A stretch of 64,000 nucleotides of DNA. It comes from Ramlibacter alkalitolerans (lineage in GTDB: Bacteria > Pseudomonadota > Gammaproteobacteria > Burkholderiales > Burkholderiaceae_C). The position numbers and the translations under genes are program-made. Below are positions 1 to 9,060 of this stretch, piece by piece (positions within the stretch are counted from its first letter, which is position 1; each line of letters opens with the position of its first letter). The notes under the pieces were generated by a model. The model did no database searches. It was not told the origin of the DNA and saw only the letters and a list, made by a program, of their open reading frames with translations. Where the stretch lies: contig NZ_JAEQND010000003.1 in NCBI RefSeq assembly GCF_016722765.1, positions 62,001 to 126,000 of the forward strand, written 5' to 3'.

Positions 1-1
1 C

Positions 2-523
2 AAGATCGGCGAGAACATGAGCTTCCGCCGCTTCAAGCGCTTCGCCGGCGACAACAAGCTGGTGAGCTACCTGCACGGCACCCGCATCGGCGTGGTCGTG
101 GAGTACCAGGGTGACGACGTCGCCGCCAAGGACGTCGCGATGCACGTCGCCGCCATGAAGCCGGTGGCCCTCTCCAGCGCCGACGTGCCGGCCGAACTGA
201 TCGAGAAAGAGCGTGCCGTCGCCACGGGCAAGGCGGAAGAAGACCGCAAGACGGCCGAAGCCGCCGGCAAGCCGGTGCAGTCGGCCGAAATCGTTGCCAA
301 GCGTATAGAAGGCGGCGTGCAGAAGTACCTGAAGGAAGTGTCGCTGCTGAACCAGGCCTTCGTGAAGAACGACAAGCAGACCGTGGAGCAGATGCTCAAG
401 GCCGCCAACACCACGATCAAGGCGTTCACGCTGTACGTGGTGGGCGAGGGCATCGAGAAGAAGGCGGACGACTTCGCCGCCGAAGTGGCCGCCCAGGTGG
501 CCGCCGCGAAGCAGGCCGCGTAA
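2..523 (+). CDS. tsf: Elongation factor Ts, C-terminal part (cut by window start)
   Basis: EF-Ts is the cytosolic nucleotide exchange factor that recycles EF-Tu-GDP. The gene is open at the left edge of the window: the reading frame continues upstream of the first internal Met (base 17), so only about 173 C-terminal residues are present. The visible part carries EF-Ts core features such as HVAAMKP followed by a coiled-coil-like Ala/Glu/Lys-rich stretch, and a conserved C-terminal block around [15 protein letters not shown]. It ends in an Ala-rich tail. pyrH and frr follow, which is the standard bacterial order (rpsB-tsf-pyrH-frr). Identification is confident; the N-terminal UBA domain lies outside the window. 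Confidence 0.96.
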   Translation, partial: KIGENMSFRRFKRFAGDNKLVSYLHGTRIGVVVEYQGDDVAAKDVAMHVAAMKPVALSSADVPAELIEKERAVATGKAEEDRKTAEAAGKPVQSAEIVAKRIEGGVQKYLKEVSLLNQAFVKNDKQTVEQMLKAANTTIKAFTLYVVGEGIEKKADDFAAEVAAQVAAAKQAA

Positions 524-538
524 AGCTGCGGCAATGAC

Positions 539-629
539 GCGGCTGCGCCGCATGACCTCGCGGCCGCGTCGATGACAAAATGACAGCTGGAGCGTTTACA
601 GTCATTTCGTCATCGAGCGGCGCAGCCGC
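539..629. repeat. Nested inverted repeat between tsf and pyrH
   Basis: Two nested inverted pairs lie in the 148-bp tsf-pyrH spacer. The outer arms are GCGGCTGCGCCGC at 539-551 and its reverse complement at 617-629. The inner arms are GATGACAAAATGAC at 571-584 and a one-mismatch complement at 601-614, leaving a 16-nt loop. An extra palindrome, CGCGGCCGCG, sits at 560-569. There is no T-run, so it is not a classic intrinsic terminator. It could be a REP-like element, an mRNA-processing hairpin, or a site that uncouples pyrH from tsf. Confidence 0.7.
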
Positions 630-671
630 GAGGACATTTTGTCATTTGGATTGAACACGGAGAACGACTGC

Positions 672-1388
672 ATGCCCAGCCCCGCCCACAAGCGCATCCT
701 GCTCAAGCTGTCGGGCGAGGCCCTGATGGGGGATGACGCCTTCGGCATCAACCGCGCGACCATCGTCCGGATGGTGGAGGAGGTCGCCGAGGTGGTGCAC
801 CTGGGCGTGCAGGTGGCCGTGGTGATAGGCGGCGGCAACATCTTCCGCGGCGTGGCCGGCGGCTCGGTCGGCATGGACCGCGCCACCGCCGACTACATGG
901 GCATGCTGGCCACCGTGATGAACGCGCTGGCCCTGTCGGACGCGATGCAGAAGCAGGGCCTGGTGCCCCGCGTGATGTCCGCCATCGCCATCGAGCAGGT
1001 GGTCGAGCCGTATGTGCGGCCCAAGGCGCTGCAGTACCTGGAAGAAGGCAAGGTGGTCATCTTCGCCGCCGGCACCGGCAACCCCTTCTTCACCACCGAC
1101 ACGGCCGCGGCGCTGCGCGGGGCCGAGATCGGCGCCGAGATGGTGCTCAAGGCGACCAAGGTCGACGGCGTCTACACCGCCGACCCGAACAAGGATCCTT
1201 CCGCCGAGCGTTATTCGCGCCTCAGCTTCGACGAGGCCATGTCGCGCAACCTCGGCATCATGGACGCCACCGCCTTCGCGCTGTGCCGCGACCAGAAGCT
1301 GCCGATCAAGGTGTTCTCCATCTTCAAGCATGGCGCCCTCAAGCGCGTGGTGCTCGGCGAGGACGAAGGCACCCTGGTATACGCCTGA
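672..1388 (+). CDS. pyrH: UMP kinase (uridylate kinase)
   Basis: PyrH phosphorylates UMP to UDP with ATP, the first committed step of UTP and CTP nucleotide synthesis, and acts as a cytosolic hexamer of the amino-acid-kinase fold. The product is 238 aa, close to the E. coli length of 241. The N-terminal KLSGEAL phosphate-binding segment, the GGGNIFRG loop and the C-terminal [10 protein letters not shown] substrate region are all visible. I chose the ATG at 672 because the protein then begins just before [11 protein letters not shown] and an AG-rich stretch (CGGAG at 658-662) precedes it; an in-frame upstream start at 639 would add a non-conserved leader. frr follows after 15 nt. Confidence 0.98.
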   Translation: MPSPAHKRILLKLSGEALMGDDAFGINRATIVRMVEEVAEVVHLGVQVAVVIGGGNIFRGVAGGSVGMDRATADYMGMLATVMNALALSDAMQKQGLVPRVMSAIAIEQVVEPYVRPKALQYLEEGKVVIFAAGTGNPFFTTDTAAALRGAEIGAEMVLKATKVDGVYTADPNKDPSAERYSRLSFDEAMSRNLGIMDATAFALCRDQKLPIKVFSIFKHGALKRVVLGEDEGTLVYA

Positions 1389-1403
1389 GACATAGGAACT
1401 GCC

Positions 1404-1967
1404 ATGACAACGATCGCTGAAATCAAGCAGACGATGCAGCACAAGATGGACCAGACCATCGCCAACTTCAAGACCACGCTCACGCACATCCGCACCGGCC
1501 GCGCCAACCCCGGCCTGCTCGATACCGTGCACGTGGACTACTACGGCTCCTCGGTGCCGATCAGCCAGGTGGCCAACGTGTCGCTGCTCGACGCCCGCAC
1601 CATCAGCGTGCAGCCGTGGGAAAAGGGCATGGGCGCCAAGATCGAGAAGGCCATCCGCGAGAGCGACCTGGGCCTGAACCCGGCCTCCATGGGCGACCTG
1701 CTGCGCGTGCCGATGCCGCCCATGTCGGAGGAACGCCGCAAGGAGATGACCAAGCTGGTGCGCCACGAGGGCGAGAACGCCAAGATCGCAATCCGCAACC
1801 TGCGCCGCGACGCCAACGAGCACGTGAAGAAGCTGGTCAAGGACAAGATCGCGACCGAGGACGAACTCAAGCGCACCGAGGGCGAGGTCCAGAAGGTCAC
1901 CGACAAGCACATCGCCGAGATCGACCAGCTGGTCGCGAACAAGGAAAAGGAAATCATGGAGGTCTGA
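1404..1967 (+). CDS. frr: Ribosome recycling factor
   Basis: RRF works with EF-G to split post-termination ribosomes. The 187-aa product matches the family's usual length of about 185. It has the characteristic N-terminal helix leading into [15 protein letters not shown], then the [14 protein letters not shown] segment, and the C-terminal helical [19 protein letters not shown] region that completes the three-helix bundle. AGGAA lies 7-11 nt ahead of the ATG. It sits in the conserved tsf-pyrH-frr-uppS order and is probably co-transcribed with its neighbours. Confidence 0.98.
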   Translation: MTTIAEIKQTMQHKMDQTIANFKTTLTHIRTGRANPGLLDTVHVDYYGSSVPISQVANVSLLDARTISVQPWEKGMGAKIEKAIRESDLGLNPASMGDLLRVPMPPMSEERRKEMTKLVRHEGENAKIAIRNLRRDANEHVKKLVKDKIATEDELKRTEGEVQKVTDKHIAEIDQLVANKEKEIMEV

Positions 1968-1997
1968 CGCGCTGGCGTCGACTTTCCATTGCCCTGC

Positions 1998-2729
1998 ATG
2001 ACCGCTGCGCGCGAGATCCCCCACCATATCGCCATCGTGATGGATGGCAACGGCCGCTGGGCCACGAAGCGCTTCCTGCCGCGCGTGGCCGGCCACAAGA
2101 GGGGCGTCGACGCGCTGCGTGCCTGCGTGCGCCGCTGCGGCGACATCGGCGTCGGCGTGCTGACGGTCTTCGCGTTCTCCTCCGAGAACTGGAAGCGGCC
2201 GGCCGACGAAGTCTCGGGCCTGATGGAGTTGCTGGCGATGGCGCTGGCGCGCGAGGTGCCGCAGCTGCAGTCCGAAGGCGTGCGCATCCATTTCGTCGGC
2301 GACCGCACGCGCCTGTCGGACAAGGTGCGCAACGGCCTGGCGCAGGCCGAGGCCATGACGGCCTCCAACACCCGCCTGATCTTCAACATCTGCTTCAACT
2401 ACGGCGGCCGCTGGGACATCGCCCAGGCCGCCGCCACGCTGGCCGCGCGCGGCGAAGCGATCACGGAGGAAGGGCTGTCGCGCGCCATGGCGCTGGCGCA
2501 CGTGCCGGACCCGGACCTCGTGATCCGCACCGGCGGCGAGACGCGCATCAGCAACTTCCTGCTCTGGCAGGCGGCCTACAGCGAGCTGTACTTCACCGAC
2601 AAGCTGTGGCCCGAGTTCGACGACGCCGCGCTCGACACGGCGATCGCCGATTACGCCCGGCGGGAACGCCGCTTCGGCCGCACCTCCGAGCAGGTCGCGC
2701 CACCACGCGCCAGCCGCAAGGCGGCCTGA
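1998..2729 (+). CDS. uppS: Undecaprenyl diphosphate synthase
   Basis: UppS condenses farnesyl-PP with eight isopentenyl-PP units in cis to make the C55 lipid carrier for peptidoglycan and O-antigen synthesis. The protein is 243 aa from the ATG at 1998. The catalytic Asp lies in HIAIVMDGNGRWA near residue 16, the FAFSSENWKRP segment contains the conserved Asn-Trp loop, and the C-terminal IRTGGETRISNFLLWQ signature binds isopentenyl-PP. A TTG three codons upstream is an alternative start. No good Shine-Dalgarno sequence precedes either start, so translation may depend on coupling to frr 30 nt upstream. cdsA follows after 14 nt. Confidence 0.97.
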   Translation: MTAAREIPHHIAIVMDGNGRWATKRFLPRVAGHKRGVDALRACVRRCGDIGVGVLTVFAFSSENWKRPADEVSGLMELLAMALAREVPQLQSEGVRIHFVGDRTRLSDKVRNGLAQAEAMTASNTRLIFNICFNYGGRWDIAQAAATLAARGEAITEEGLSRAMALAHVPDPDLVIRTGGETRISNFLLWQAAYSELYFTDKLWPEFDDAALDTAIADYARRERRFGRTSEQVAPPRASRKAA

Positions 2730-2743
2730 AAGGCAGGCCCGCG

Positions 2744-3598
2744 ATGCTCAAGCAGCGCGTGATCACGGCGATCGTCCTGCTGGCCATCCTGCTGCCGGCG
2801 CTGTTCTGGAAGACGCCGGAGCCCTTCCTCGCCATCACCCTGATCCTGATCGCCGCGGGCGGCTGGGAATGGGGGCGCCTGAACGGCCTCTCGCCGGGCA
2901 TGAACATCGTGCTGGGCCTGGTCACGCTGCTGCTGTGCGGCGCGGCCTGGACGCTCGGCTGGCCGCAGCGCCCCTCGGCGACGCTCTGGTGCGTGGTGGG
3001 GGCCGCCTGGGTGCTGGCCGGTGCCGCACTGGTGCGCGCCGGCGTCGACGGCTGGCCGCGGATCCCGCGCGCGCTGCGCGTGCCGGGCGGCATCCTGGCC
3101 CTGGTGCTGGCCTGGGTCGCGATGGCGCAGGCCCGGGTGATCGGCGTGAACTTCCTGCTCTCGATCCTGGTGCTGGTGTGGGTCGCGGACATCTTCGCCT
3201 ACTTCGCCGGCCGCGCCATCGGCGGCAAGTTCACCCAGCGCAAGCTGGCGCCCGTGATCAGCCCCAAGAAAAGCTGGGAGGGCGTCTGGGGCGGCATGGC
3301 CGGCGTCGTGGTGCTGGCCATCGCCTGGGTGCTGGCGGACCACGCCGCCGGCGCGCAGGTCCCCAGCCTCTACTCCGTGCTGGCCAACCTCGGCTGGCCC
3401 GTCGTGGTGCTGGCGGCAATCTTCCTGGCGGCGATGAGCGTCATCGGCGACCTGACCGAATCGCTCGTCAAGCGCAGCGCCGGCATCAAGGACTCCAGCC
3501 AGCTGCTGCCCGGCCACGGCGGCGTGCTCGATCGCGTCGACGCGCTGCTGCCCACGCTGCCCCTGGCCATGATGCTGGCGACCCTGGCCCAACGATGA
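2744..3598 (+). CDS. cdsA: Phosphatidate cytidylyltransferase (CDP-diglyceride synthase)
   Basis: CdsA is an inner-membrane enzyme that makes CDP-diacylglycerol from phosphatidate and CTP, the branch point for all phospholipids. The product is 284 aa with about seven or eight hydrophobic segments. The family signature is complete near the C-terminus: SLVKRSAGIKDS, then LPGHGGVLDRVD, which holds the Lys-Asp and His-Gly-Gly-x-x-Asp-Arg-x-Asp residues. The start at 2744 is the first ATG of the frame with a sensible membrane N-terminus (MLKQRVITAIVLL). Its TGA overlaps the dxr ATG by 4 nt, implying translational coupling. Confidence 0.97.
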   Translation: MLKQRVITAIVLLAILLPALFWKTPEPFLAITLILIAAGGWEWGRLNGLSPGMNIVLGLVTLLLCGAAWTLGWPQRPSATLWCVVGAAWVLAGAALVRAGVDGWPRIPRALRVPGGILALVLAWVAMAQARVIGVNFLLSILVLVWVADIFAYFAGRAIGGKFTQRKLAPVISPKKSWEGVWGGMAGVVVLAIAWVLADHAAGAQVPSLYSVLANLGWPVVVLAAIFLAAMSVIGDLTESLVKRSAGIKDSSQLLPGHGGVLDRVDALLPTLPLAMMLATLAQR

Positions 3599-4785
3599 AA
3601 CAACGCCTGGCCGTCCTCGGCTCCACCGGCTCGGTCGGGGCCAACACGCTGGACGTGGTCGCCCGCCACCCGGACCGCTTCGAAGTCTTCGCGCTCAGCG
3701 CTGCCTCACGGGTCGACCTGATGCTGCAGCAGTGCCTGCAGTTCCGCCCTGCCTTCGCCGTGATGGCGCACGAGGATGCGGGCCGCGCGCTCGCCGCGAA
3801 GATGGAATCCAGCGGCCTGCCGACGCGGGTGCTGTGGGGCGCGGCGGCGCTGGACACCATGGCGGCGCATGAGTCGGTCGACACCGTCATGGCCTCGATC
3901 GTCGGTGCCGCCGGCCTGTCCTCCTGCATCGCCGCGGCACGCGCCGGCAAGAAGCTGCTGCTGGCCAACAAGGAGGCGCTGGTGGTCGGCGGCGAGCTGT
4001 TCCTGCAGGCCGTGCGCCAGGGCGGCGCGCGGCTGCTGCCGATCGACAGCGAGCATTCGGCGATCTTCCAGTCGCTGCCCGAAGACCCGGCGAGCTGGCC
4101 ATCGCGGGTGGAGAAGATCATCCTCACCGCATCGGGCGGGCCGTTCCGCACCCGCGCGCCGGCCAGCCTGCGCGACGTGACGCCGGAGGAAGCCTGCGCC
4201 CATCCCAACTGGGTGATGGGGCGCAAGATCTCGGTCGATTCGGCGACCATGATGAACAAGGCGCTGGAGGTGATCGAGGCGCGCTGGCTGTTCGGCCTCG
4301 CGCCCGAGCGGCTGCAGGTCGTGATCCATCCGCAGAGCGTGATCCACTCGATGGTTCAGTACCGCGACACCTCGGTGGTCGCGCAGCTCGGCACGCCCGA
4401 CATGCGGGTGCCGATCGCCTACGGCCTCGCCTGGCCGGAGCGCGTGGAGTCGGGCGCCCAGGCGCTGGACTTCGGCGCGCTGGCGGACTTGAGCTTCGAA
4501 TCGCTGGAAACCCGCGGGCACCGCGAGCGCTTTCCCGGCCTGCAGCTGGCCTGGGACAGCCTGGCTGCCGCGCCCGGCACCACGGCCGTGCTCAATGCCG
4601 CCAACGAGGTGGCGGTGGCCGCGTTCCTGGCGCGCCGCATCCGCTTCGACCAGATTCATTCGGTGAACCTTGCAACCTTGACGGCCGTGCTGCCGTCCAA
4701 GCCACAATCGCTGCAGGACCTGCTGGAGCTCGATGCGCACGCCCGCCGCGCGGCGGAGCAGGCGCTGGTCCGGCTGACTGCCTGA
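3595..4785 (+). CDS. dxr: 1-deoxy-D-xylulose 5-phosphate reductoisomerase
   Basis: Dxr (IspC) converts DXP to 2-C-methyl-D-erythritol 4-phosphate with NADPH, the committed step of the MEP isoprenoid pathway that feeds uppS nearby. The product is 396 aa, the usual family length. The NADPH-binding loop GSTGSVG is at residues 8-14, and LLANKEALV, SEHSAIFQ (metal and substrate ligands), LTASGGPF, NWVMGRKISVDSATMMNK and HPQSVIHSMV are all present. The start codon overlaps the cdsA stop (ATGA). rseP follows after 16 nt with a GAGGAGGG ribosome-binding site. Confidence 0.98.
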   Translation: MKQRLAVLGSTGSVGANTLDVVARHPDRFEVFALSAASRVDLMLQQCLQFRPAFAVMAHEDAGRALAAKMESSGLPTRVLWGAAALDTMAAHESVDTVMASIVGAAGLSSCIAAARAGKKLLLANKEALVVGGELFLQAVRQGGARLLPIDSEHSAIFQSLPEDPASWPSRVEKIILTASGGPFRTRAPASLRDVTPEEACAHPNWVMGRKISVDSATMMNKALEVIEARWLFGLAPERLQVVIHPQSVIHSMVQYRDTSVVAQLGTPDMRVPIAYGLAWPERVESGAQALDFGALADLSFESLETRGHRERFPGLQLAWDSLAAAPGTTAVLNAANEVAVAAFLARRIRFDQIHSVNLATLTAVLPSKPQSLQDLLELDAHARRAAEQALVRLTA

Positions 4786-4801
4786 GGAGGGAAATCGCCA
4801 G

Positions 4802-6181
4802 ATGCTGACCATCATCGCCTTCATCGTGGCACTGGGCCTGCTGATCGCCGTGCACGAATACGGCCACTACCGCGTGGCCGTCGCCTGCGGCGTGAAGGTG
4901 CTGCGCTTCTCGGTCGGCTTCGGCAAGGCGCTCTACACCTGGAAGCCGCGCAAGCCGCGCCCCGGCCAGGACACCGAATTCGTGATCGGTGCTTTTCCGC
5001 TGGGCGGCTTCGTGAAGATGCTGGACGAGCGCGAGGGCCCGGTCGATCCCGCCGAGCGGCACCGTGCCTTCAACACCCAGCCATTGAGGTCGCGCTTCGC
5101 GATCGTCGCCGCCGGCCCGATCGCCAACCTGCTGCTCGCCGTCCTGCTCTACGCCGTCGTGAACTGGACCGGCGTGCAGGAACCGCAGCCTGTCCTGGGC
5201 AGCCCGGTCGCGGGCTCCATCGCGGCCGAAGCGGGCCTGCGCGGCGGCGAGCGGGTGGAGGGCGCCGCGCTGGAAGGCGACGAGATCGAGGCGCTGCAGT
5301 CCTTCGAGGAACTGCGCTGGCTGCTCACGCGCGCCGCGCTCGATGGCCGCGACCTGCGCCTGACGCTGGCCCGCGAGGGCTCGGGCGGCCGGCGCGAGGT
5401 GCTGCTGCCGCTGTCGCGCCTGAACACCCGCGATGCCGACGCGCAGCTGCTGCGCAAGGTCGGCATCGTCGCGCCCTGGAGCCCGCCGGTGCTGGGCGAA
5501 GTGATGTCCGGCGGCGCCGCCCAGCGAGCCGGCCTGCGCAAGGGCGACGTGGTGCTGCGCGTGGCCGGCAGGCCGGTCGGCGACGCACAGCAGCTGCGCG
5601 ACCTGATCCGCACCCAGGTCCGGGACGGCCGCGGCATCCCGTCCCCGTGGGACGTCGAGCGCCAGGGCCAGCACCTGCAGCTGCAGGTCACGCCGGACGT
5701 CGTCACGGCGCAAGGCGTGGCGGGGTCCTTCGGCCGCATCGCGGCCTACGTGGGCGCGCCACCGGCGATGGTGACGGTGCGCCTCGGCCCGGTCGACGGC
5801 CTGTGGAAGGGCGTGGAGAAGACCTGGGAGGTCTCGGCGCTGACGCTGCGCATGATGGGCCGGATGGTGATCGGTGAAGCCTCGGTAAAGAACCTCTCCG
5901 GACCTCTCACCATCGCCGACTACGCGGGCAAGTCCGCCAGCCTCGGGCTGACGCAGTACCTGCTGTTCCTCGCCCTGATCAGCGTGAGCCTCGGGGTGCT
6001 GAACCTGCTGCCGCTGCCCGTCTTGGACGGGGGACACCTGATGTATTATCTTTGGGAGGCCGTCACGGGACGGAGCATCTCCGATGCGTGGATGGAGCGG
6101 CTGCAACGCGGTGGTGTCGCGGTGCTGCTGGTCATGATGTCGATTGCGCTGTTCAACGACGTCGCACGCTTCTTTGGATAG
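4802..6181 (+). CDS. rseP: Site-2 intramembrane zinc metalloprotease RseP
   Basis: RseP cuts anti-sigma-E factors and remnant signal peptides within the inner membrane. The 459-aa protein has the zinc-binding HEYGH motif at residues 18-22 inside the first membrane segment. Two PDZ-like modules occupy roughly residues 120-300 (the second near VMSGGAAQRAGLRKGDVVL). The third zinc ligand is in PVLDGGH near residue 409. A strong GAGGAGGG element precedes the ATG by 8 nt. Its position directly before bamA and skp is conserved and fits a role in envelope stress control. Confidence 0.97.
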   Translation: MLTIIAFIVALGLLIAVHEYGHYRVAVACGVKVLRFSVGFGKALYTWKPRKPRPGQDTEFVIGAFPLGGFVKMLDEREGPVDPAERHRAFNTQPLRSRFAIVAAGPIANLLLAVLLYAVVNWTGVQEPQPVLGSPVAGSIAAEAGLRGGERVEGAALEGDEIEALQSFEELRWLLTRAALDGRDLRLTLAREGSGGRREVLLPLSRLNTRDADAQLLRKVGIVAPWSPPVLGEVMSGGAAQRAGLRKGDVVLRVAGRPVGDAQQLRDLIRTQVRDGRGIPSPWDVERQGQHLQLQVTPDVVTAQGVAGSFGRIAAYVGAPPAMVTVRLGPVDGLWKGVEKTWEVSALTLRMMGRMVIGEASVKNLSGPLTIADYAGKSASLGLTQYLLFLALISVSLGVLNLLPLPVLDGGHLMYYLWEAVTGRSISDAWMERLQRGGVAVLLVMMSIALFNDVARFFG

Positions 6182-6243
6182 AACAACGTAGCTGACGCCG
6201 CCGCTGGTCCCGCGCGGATTCGCCGGCGCCCTTTCCAGATTCA

Positions 6244-8538
6244 ATGAAGAAACAATTCAAGCGCTTCCGCGTGCGTACCGTTACGGCCGTGTGCGTGCTG
6301 GCTTTCGCTGCGAACACCTGGGCGGTCGAGCCGTTCACGGTGCGCGACATCCGCGTCGAAGGCCTGCAGCGGGTCGAGCCCGGCACGGTGTTCGGCTCGC
6401 TGCCGTTCCGCGTGGGTGACCAGTACAACGACGACAAGGGCTCGGCGGCGATCCGCGCCCTGTTCGCGCTGGGCCTGTTCAAGGACGTGCGGCTGGAAGT
6501 GCAGAACGACGTGCTGATCGTCGTGGTGGAGGAGCGCCCCACCGTCGCCGACGTGGACTTCGTGGGCACCCGCGAATTCGACAAGGACACGCTGAAGAAG
6601 GCCCTGCGCGAGATCGGCCTGACCGAGGGCCGTCCCTACGACCAGGCGCTGGCCGACCGCGCCGAGCAGGAACTGAAGCGCCAGTACATCAACCGCAGCC
6701 TGTACGGCGCCGAGGTGGTGACCACCGTCACGCCCATCGAGCGCAACCGCGTGAACCTCACGTTCACGGTGACCGAGGGCGAGCCGACCCGCATCAAGGA
6801 GATGCACATCATCGGCAACCGCAGCTTCAGCGAGAAGCAGCTCACGGGCCTGATGGACCTCGATACCGGCGGCTGGCTGTCCTGGTACACCAAGTCGGAC
6901 CGCTATTCGCGCACCAAGCTGAATGCCGACCTGGAGGCGCTGCGCTCGTACTACCTGCAGCGCGGCTTCCTGGAATTCCGCATCGACTCGACGCAGGTCG
7001 CGATCTCGCCGAACAAGCAGGACATCGCGATCACGATCAACATCACGGAAGGCGAGCGCTACGTCGTCTCCGGGGTGAAGCTGGAAGGCGACTACCTCGG
7101 CAAGGACGAGGAATTCAAGACCCTGGTGAAGATCCGCCCCGGCGAGGCGTACAACGCCGACCAGGTGACCGAGACCACCAAGGCCTTCACCGAGTACTTC
7201 GGCAACTTCGGCTATGCCTTCGCGCAGGTGGAGGCGCGCCCGGAGATCGACCGCACCAACAACCGCGTGTTCTTCACGCTGGTGGCCGAGCCTTCGCGCC
7301 GCGCCTATGTGCGCCGCATCAACATCGCCGGCAACAACCGCACGCGCGACGAAGTCATCCGGCGCGAATTCCGCCAGCTCGAATCGAGCTGGTACGACGC
7401 CGAGAAGATCAAGGTCTCCCGGGACCGCGTCGACCGCCTGGGCTTCTTCAAGGACGTCAACATCGAGACCAGCGACGTGCCGGGGGCCCCCGACCAGGTG
7501 GACCTCAACGTCGCCGTGGTGGAGCGTCCCACCGGCAGCCTGCAGCTGGGAGCGGGCTTCTCCAGCGCCGAAAAGCTGGCCCTGTCGTTCTCCATCAAGC
7601 AGGAGAACGCCTTCGGGACCGGCAACTACCTGAGCGCCGAAGTCAACACCAGCCGCTTCAACCGCACGATCGCGCTGACCTCGGTGGACCCGTACTTCAC
7701 GCCCAACGGCGTGTCGCGGACGGTCGACGTCTACCATCGCACCTCGCGCCCGTACGACGAGCAGGGTGGCAACTACCAGCTGGTCACCTCCGGCGCGGGC
7801 CTGCGCTTCGGGGTCCCGTTCAGCGAGGTGGACACGGTGTTCTTCGGCGCCAGCTTCGAACGCACCCAGATCCGCGCCGGCACCAACATCCCGGCCGCGT
7901 ACCTCGACTACGCCGAGCGCTTCGGCTTCACCAGCAATTCCGTCCCGCTGTCGATCGGCTGGGCCCGCGACGACCGCGACAGCACGCTCACGCCGAGCCG
8001 CGGCCGCCTGCAGCGCTTCTCCGGCGAATGGGGTGCGCTGGGCGACGCGCGCTACCTGCGGGGCGACTACCAGTTCCAGCAGTACGTCCCGCTCAGCAAG
8101 CAATACACGCTGGCCTTCAACGGCGAACTCGGTTGGGGCGCCGGCCTGAGCGGCCGGCCGTATCCGGTGTTCAAGAACTTCTATTCGGGCGGCCTCGGTT
8201 CCGTGCGCGGCTTCCAGCAGGGCACCCTGGGCCCGCGCGACGTGACCGGCGCGTCCATCGGCGGCGCGCGCAAGGTCACGCTGAACGCGGAGGTGATCAC
8301 GCCGTTCCCCGGCGCCGGCAACGACCGCACGCTGCGCCTGTTCGCCTTCACCGACGTGGGCAACGTGTTCGGCGAGAACGAGAAGCTGCGCGCCGGCGAC
8401 CTGCGGGCCTCGGCCGGCTTCGGCCTGTCCTGGCTGTCCCCGATCGGCCCCTTGCGCATCGCCATTGCCCAACCGGTGCGCAAGCAGGCTGGCGATAGAA
8501 TCCAGAGATTGCAATTCCAGATCGGAACTTCCTTCTGA
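6244..8538 (+). CDS. bamA: Outer membrane protein assembly factor BamA
   Basis: BamA is the essential Omp85 component of the BAM complex, which folds beta-barrel proteins into the outer membrane. The 764-aa precursor starts with a signal peptide (basic MKKQFKRFRVR, hydrophobic core, then cleavage near NTWA). Five POTRA repeats follow, up to about residue 420; repeated VxGxxR-type turns such as IAGNNRTRDEVIRREF mark them. A C-terminal barrel contains the GGLGSVRGFQQGTLGPRD loop, which carries the conserved VRGF motif. It ends in Phe, the normal barrel C-terminal signal. Its TGA shares a base with the skp ATG (TGATG). Confidence 0.98.
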   Translation: MKKQFKRFRVRTVTAVCVLAFAANTWAVEPFTVRDIRVEGLQRVEPGTVFGSLPFRVGDQYNDDKGSAAIRALFALGLFKDVRLEVQNDVLIVVVEERPTVADVDFVGTREFDKDTLKKALREIGLTEGRPYDQALADRAEQELKRQYINRSLYGAEVVTTVTPIERNRVNLTFTVTEGEPTRIKEMHIIGNRSFSEKQLTGLMDLDTGGWLSWYTKSDRYSRTKLNADLEALRSYYLQRGFLEFRIDSTQVAISPNKQDIAITINITEGERYVVSGVKLEGDYLGKDEEFKTLVKIRPGEAYNADQVTETTKAFTEYFGNFGYAFAQVEARPEIDRTNNRVFFTLVAEPSRRAYVRRINIAGNNRTRDEVIRREFRQLESSWYDAEKIKVSRDRVDRLGFFKDVNIETSDVPGAPDQVDLNVAVVERPTGSLQLGAGFSSAEKLALSFSIKQENAFGTGNYLSAEVNTSRFNRTIALTSVDPYFTPNGVSRTVDVYHRTSRPYDEQGGNYQLVTSGAGLRFGVPFSEVDTVFFGASFERTQIRAGTNIPAAYLDYAERFGFTSNSVPLSIGWARDDRDSTLTPSRGRLQRFSGEWGALGDARYLRGDYQFQQYVPLSKQYTLAFNGELGWGAGLSGRPYPVFKNFYSGGLGSVRGFQQGTLGPRDVTGASIGGARKVTLNAEVITPFPGAGNDRTLRLFAFTDVGNVFGENEKLRAGDLRASAGFGLSWLSPIGPLRIAIAQPVRKQAGDRIQRLQFQIGTSF

Positions 8539-9047
8539 TGAAGTATCTTTTGCGTCACTGCGTGGTGTTCCTGCTGGCAGCCGTGGCGCTGGTGGCGCAG
8601 GCCCAGGCGCAGGACTTCCGCGTGGGCTTCGTCAACACCGATCGCATCTTCCGGGAGGCCAATTCCGCGAAGGCCGCGCAGGCGAAGCTGGAGCAGGAGT
8701 TCGCCCGGCGCGAGAAGGACCTGAACGACCTGGGCGCCTCCCTCAAGACCGCTTCCGACAAGTTCGAACGCGAGGCGCCGACGCTGTCCGAGCAGCAGCG
8801 CGGCCAGCGCCAGAAGGCCCTGATCGACCAGGACCGTGAATTCCAGCGCAAGCGGCGCGAGTTCCAGGAAGACCTGAACGCCCGCAAGAACGAGGAACTG
8901 CAGCAGGTGCTCGATCGCGCCAACCGCGTGGTGCGCCAGGTCGCGGAACAGGAAAAGTACGACCTGATCCTGCAGGAAGCCGTCTACATCAACCCCAAGC
9001 ACGACATCACCGACAAGGTGATCAAGGCGCTCAACGCGTCGCGCTGA
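8538..9047 (+). CDS. skp: Periplasmic chaperone Skp/OmpH
   Basis: Skp holds unfolded outer-membrane proteins in the periplasm for delivery to BamA. The 169-aa product begins with a clear signal peptide ending near VAQAQAQ, then a short beta segment ([16 protein letters not shown]). A long charged coiled-coil region (about residues 45-130, rich in Lys, Glu, Arg and Gln) matches the tentacle helices of the trimeric chaperone. The C-terminal part [19 protein letters not shown] is typical of the family. The start overlaps the bamA stop by one base. Confidence 0.95.
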   Translation: MKYLLRHCVVFLLAAVALVAQAQAQDFRVGFVNTDRIFREANSAKAAQAKLEQEFARREKDLNDLGASLKTASDKFEREAPTLSEQQRGQRQKALIDQDREFQRKRREFQEDLNARKNEELQQVLDRANRVVRQVAEQEKYDLILQEAVYINPKHDITDKVIKALNASR

Positions 9048-9060
9048 TTGCCGGCCGGTC

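Noticed and set aside
642..2501. A 619-codon minus-strand frame opposite pyrH-frr-uppS
   Set aside because: It is antisense to three confident genes and has no motifs.
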